Notes under the pieces: model-generated
What the model saw: the letters and a program-made list of their open reading frames with translations, nothing else
What the model was told of the DNA's origin: nothing
Database searches by the model: none
Assembly: GCA_009925875.1 (NCBI GenBank)
Contig: RFQD01000071.1
Location: 1-6,601, forward strand
Direction of reading: 5' to 3'
Length of the DNA stretch: 6,601 bases
Origin: Microbacteriaceae bacterium
GTDB taxonomy: Bacteria; Actinomycetota; Actinomycetes; Actinomycetales; Microbacteriaceae
Shown: positions 5,885-6,601 of the stretch, in pieces
How the letters are laid out: every line of letters begins with the position of its first letter
Position numbering within the stretch: the stretch's first letter is position 1
Position numbers and translations under genes: made by a program

Positions 5885-6601
5885 AGATTGCGGTTCGACC
5901 CTCTCTTCTCGCGCGTTGGAGAACCGGGTCGGGCACGGGCACAGCCGCGATGAGTTGTTGAGTGTAGGGGTCCTGCGGATGTCGCAGAATCGCATCTTTA
6001 GAACCCTGCTCCACAATCTTACCCTTGTGCATCACGACAATCCGGTCAGAGACCGCGTCGACGACCGCGAGGTCGTGCGAGATAAAGAGACACGCGAAAC
6101 CAAACGAATCCTGCAACTTGCGCAGCAGGTCAAGGAATCGCGCCTGAACGCTCACATCGAGAGCACTGGTCGGCTCATCCGCGACTAAGAGCTCAGGCGC
6201 AAGTGCGAGCGCACGCGCAATACCCACGCGCTGACGTTGGCCACCGGAAAGCTCATGCGGGTAGCGGTTGCGATAGTCGATGGGCAGTTCAACTTGACGC
6301 AGCAAATCTTCGACCCTTGCGTCAAGTTCTTTTCCCTTCGCTTCGCCAGCGAGCAGGAGAGGTTCACCGATGCTTTGGCCGATGGGCCAGCGAGGGTTGA
6401 GCGAAGATCCCGGGTCTTGAAAGACAATCCCCGTGCGGCGGCGTACCGGTCGCAAGGCTCGGTGCGTCGCGGAGGAGATGTCCACTCCCACCACCGAGAG
6501 CTGCCCCTCGCGCACGGGAAGGAGTCCCACGGCCGCGCGACCCAACGTTGTCTTTCCCGAGCCCGACTCACCGACGAGCCCCACTGTTTCCCCCGGATAC
6601 A
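5883..6601 (-). CDS. Oligopeptide/dipeptide ABC transporter ATP-binding protein, C-terminal part
   Basis: This is the last 238 codons of an ABC-type ATPase that runs off the right edge. The open frame continues to the window end as YPGETVGLVGESG, so the GTG at 6584 is internal and not a start. The motifs in order are Walker A GESGSGKT (6572-6549), Q-loop VFQDPGSSLNPRWPIGQS, signature LSGGQRQRVGIARAL (from 6251), Walker B LLVADEPTSALDV and the switch His in FISHDLAVV. The ending HPQDPYTQQLIAAVPVPDP is the C-terminal region typical of OppF/DppF subunits of peptide, nickel or related importers. The protein would energise uptake at the inner face of the membrane together with permeases not in the window. 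In actinobacteria such ATPases are often the second half of a fused double-ATPase; the visible part cannot tell a fusion from a separate DppF. Substrate is therefore unassigned. Confidence 0.93.
   Translation of the reverse strand, partial: YPGETVGLVGESGSGKTTLGRAAVGLLPVREGQLSVVGVDISSATHRALRPVRRRTGIVFQDPGSSLNPRWPIGQSIGEPLLLAGEAKGKELDARVEDLLRQVELPIDYRNRYPHELSGGQRQRVGIARALALAPELLVADEPTSALDVSVQARFLDLLRKLQDSFGFACLFISHDLAVVDAVSDRIVVMHKGKIVEQGSKDAILRHPQDPYTQQLIAAVPVPDPVLQRARREGRTAI

Noticed and set aside
5067..6188. A 373-codon plus-strand open frame spanning typA and the ABC ATPase gene in antisense
   Set aside because: It crosses two well-supported minus-strand genes, has no domain or ribosome binding site of note, and its Val/Arg/His-rich composition follows from the reverse complement of typical coding sequence.

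Overview
The window looks like chromosomal core-genome DNA from a moderately high-GC actinobacterium, most likely an actinomycete of the Microbacteriaceae or a close relative. The evidence is protein type and gene order: an actinobacterial DapC-type aminotransferase, a seven-iron-type FdxA ferredoxin, TypA, a DUF6113-like membrane protein, frequent GTG starts, and a canonical DtxR/IdeR iron box. The family-level placement is an inference. I see no mobile element, CRISPR array, RNA gene or gene-free stretch longer than about 110 bases.

Layout from left to right. Positions 1-2377 hold a minus-strand cluster read from right to left: a four-helix membrane protein (2377 to 1994), ferredoxin fdxA (1955 to 1635), succinyl-diaminopimelate aminotransferase dapC (1615 to 512) and the first 156 codons of citrate synthase gltA (470 to beyond the left edge). 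Gaps of 38, 19 and 41 bases suggest one operon. Positions 2378-2475 are a divergent control region with a near-perfect DtxR/IdeR operator at 2429-2451. To its right, on the plus strand, is an Ftr1/EfeU-type iron permease (2476-3327). It ends in a strong hairpin (3325-3359) that lies between it and a convergent minus-strand gene for a small lipoprotein of unknown function (3852 to 3370). Upstream of the lipoprotein, still on the minus strand, are typA (5870 to 3960) and the C-terminal part of an oligopeptide/dipeptide ABC transporter ATPase (running off the right edge, ending at 5883). The ATPase stop codon overlaps the typA ribosome binding site.

Functionally, most genes are housekeeping: peptide import, ribosome-associated GTPase, lysine/peptidoglycan precursor synthesis, electron transfer and TCA-cycle entry. 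The one clearly regulated accessory module is iron: a permease standing without efeO or efeB beside it, under an iron box placed so that it might also affect the divergent ferredoxin-dapC-gltA cluster. From memory of Mycobacterium and Streptomyces maps, typA, mshB, a membrane protein, fdxA and dapC lie near one another. Here the mshB position is occupied by the iron permease and the lipoprotein. I did not find evidence for a novel multi-gene system. The best leads are the iron operator and its possible divergent reach, the orphan permease, and the unassigned lipoprotein.
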